A stretch of DNA of 15,716 nt. Source: Candidatus Coatesiibacteriota bacterium (GTDB taxonomy: Bacteria > JAFGND01). The first letter of the stretch is position 1. The number at the start of each line of letters is the position of its first letter. Location: the NCBI GenBank assembly GCA_016927185.1, contig JAFGND010000102.1:1-15716 (forward strand), read 5' to 3'. The translations under genes were made by a program, and so were the position numbers. The notes beneath the pieces were generated by a model that saw only the letters and a list, made by a program, of their open reading frames with translations, was not told where the DNA came from and did no database searches. Below are positions 15,518 through 15,716 of this stretch, in pieces.

Positions 15518-15716
15518 ATGGCTTCACCACAATTGATTGAAATCTTTGTAATGAGACTTCTTTCACAATGGGGTGGACAACCAGTACTGAAACGCAAGGC
15601 TCCAAACACTGTAGTAGAAGAGGGTTCAGCAGACAGTTTTGATGAAGCAGATTTCGAAACAGACAGCATTGAATGGAAGGTCTCTCATGCAGTAGGCGTG
15701 AAACTTGCAAGAACTG
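15518..15716 (+). CDS. Possible partial gene running off the right edge
   Basis: A frame opens after a stop at 15500 and runs to the window end, with ATG codons at 15518 and 15551. From the second ATG it reads MRLLSQWGGQPVLKRKAP and then a Glu/Asp-rich stretch (VVEEGSADSFDEADFE) before WKVSHAVGVKLART. Codon choice (GCA, ACA, TCA, AGA) is like that of the neighbours. No ribosome-binding site is visible and I recognise no family. The opposite strand is also open across this stretch (to a stop at 15495), but it is rich in Leu, Cys and His and looks like a shadow. The call is weak. Confidence 0.25.
   Translation, partial: MASPQLIEIFVMRLLSQWGGQPVLKRKAPNTVVEEGSADSFDEADFETDSIEWKVSHAVGVKLART

Noticed and set aside
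15495-15716. Minus-strand open frame at the right edge
   Set aside because: It is rich in Leu, Cys and His, as is common for the reverse of a coding frame; the plus-strand frame looks more protein-like, but neither is firm.

Overview
The window is a low-GC bacterial segment with no insertion sequence, phage gene or CRISPR array. I think it comes from an uncultured bacterium, perhaps of an FCB-like or WOR-3/Stahlbacteria-like candidate phylum. The reasons are secreted PQQ-type beta-propellers that start SAPGDLIWRYQT and end in a Por/type IX-like sorting tail (SPNPF ... GVYIVK ... VVKV), lipoproteins, tRNA genes without an encoded CCA, and frequent use of AGA/AGG for arginine. This placement is an inference and is weak.

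Left part (1-3396, + strand): a tightly packed operon that I recognise as a 'GAK system'. It holds the C-terminal end of the ATP-grasp enzyme (cut by the window edge), an HprK-related kinase B, a CofD/YvcK-related protein and two amphi-Trp domain proteins. The first three genes overlap by ATGA junctions. The two small genes each have a strong Shine-Dalgarno site. A clear intrinsic terminator with a 12-bp stem closes the operon. The components carry the hallmarks of nucleotide-using transfer enzymes acting together with small amphipathic proteins, but the substrate and role of the system are, as far as I know, undescribed. This is the most interesting part of the window.

Middle (3470-9445): two tRNA genes (Pro-TGG then Arg-TCT) read on the minus strand, head-to-head with a plus-strand series. 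That series is an ApbE-type FAD:protein FMN transferase lipoprotein, a NodU/CmcH-type carbamoyltransferase (joined to apbE by a TTGA overlap), a radical SAM enzyme with an N-terminal B12-binding-like region, the ribosome-binding factor RbfA (overlapping the radical SAM gene by 8 nt) and a GT39/PMT-like membrane glycosyltransferase (overlapping rbfA by 8 nt).

Right part (9468-15716): on the minus strand, two tandem paralogous secreted PQQ-type propeller proteins, one with two blades and one with seven. The seven-blade gene has a frameshift just before its sorting tail. After a divergent promoter region comes a plus-strand secreted propeller-like protein closed by a terminator, then two small lipoproteins. 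A second GT39-like membrane protein runs convergently and overlaps the last lipoprotein gene by 15 nt. The last 200 bases hold an uncertain open frame that runs off the window.

No stretch longer than 300 bases lacks a gene. The longest gap is the 253-nt divergent promoter region at 11737-11989.
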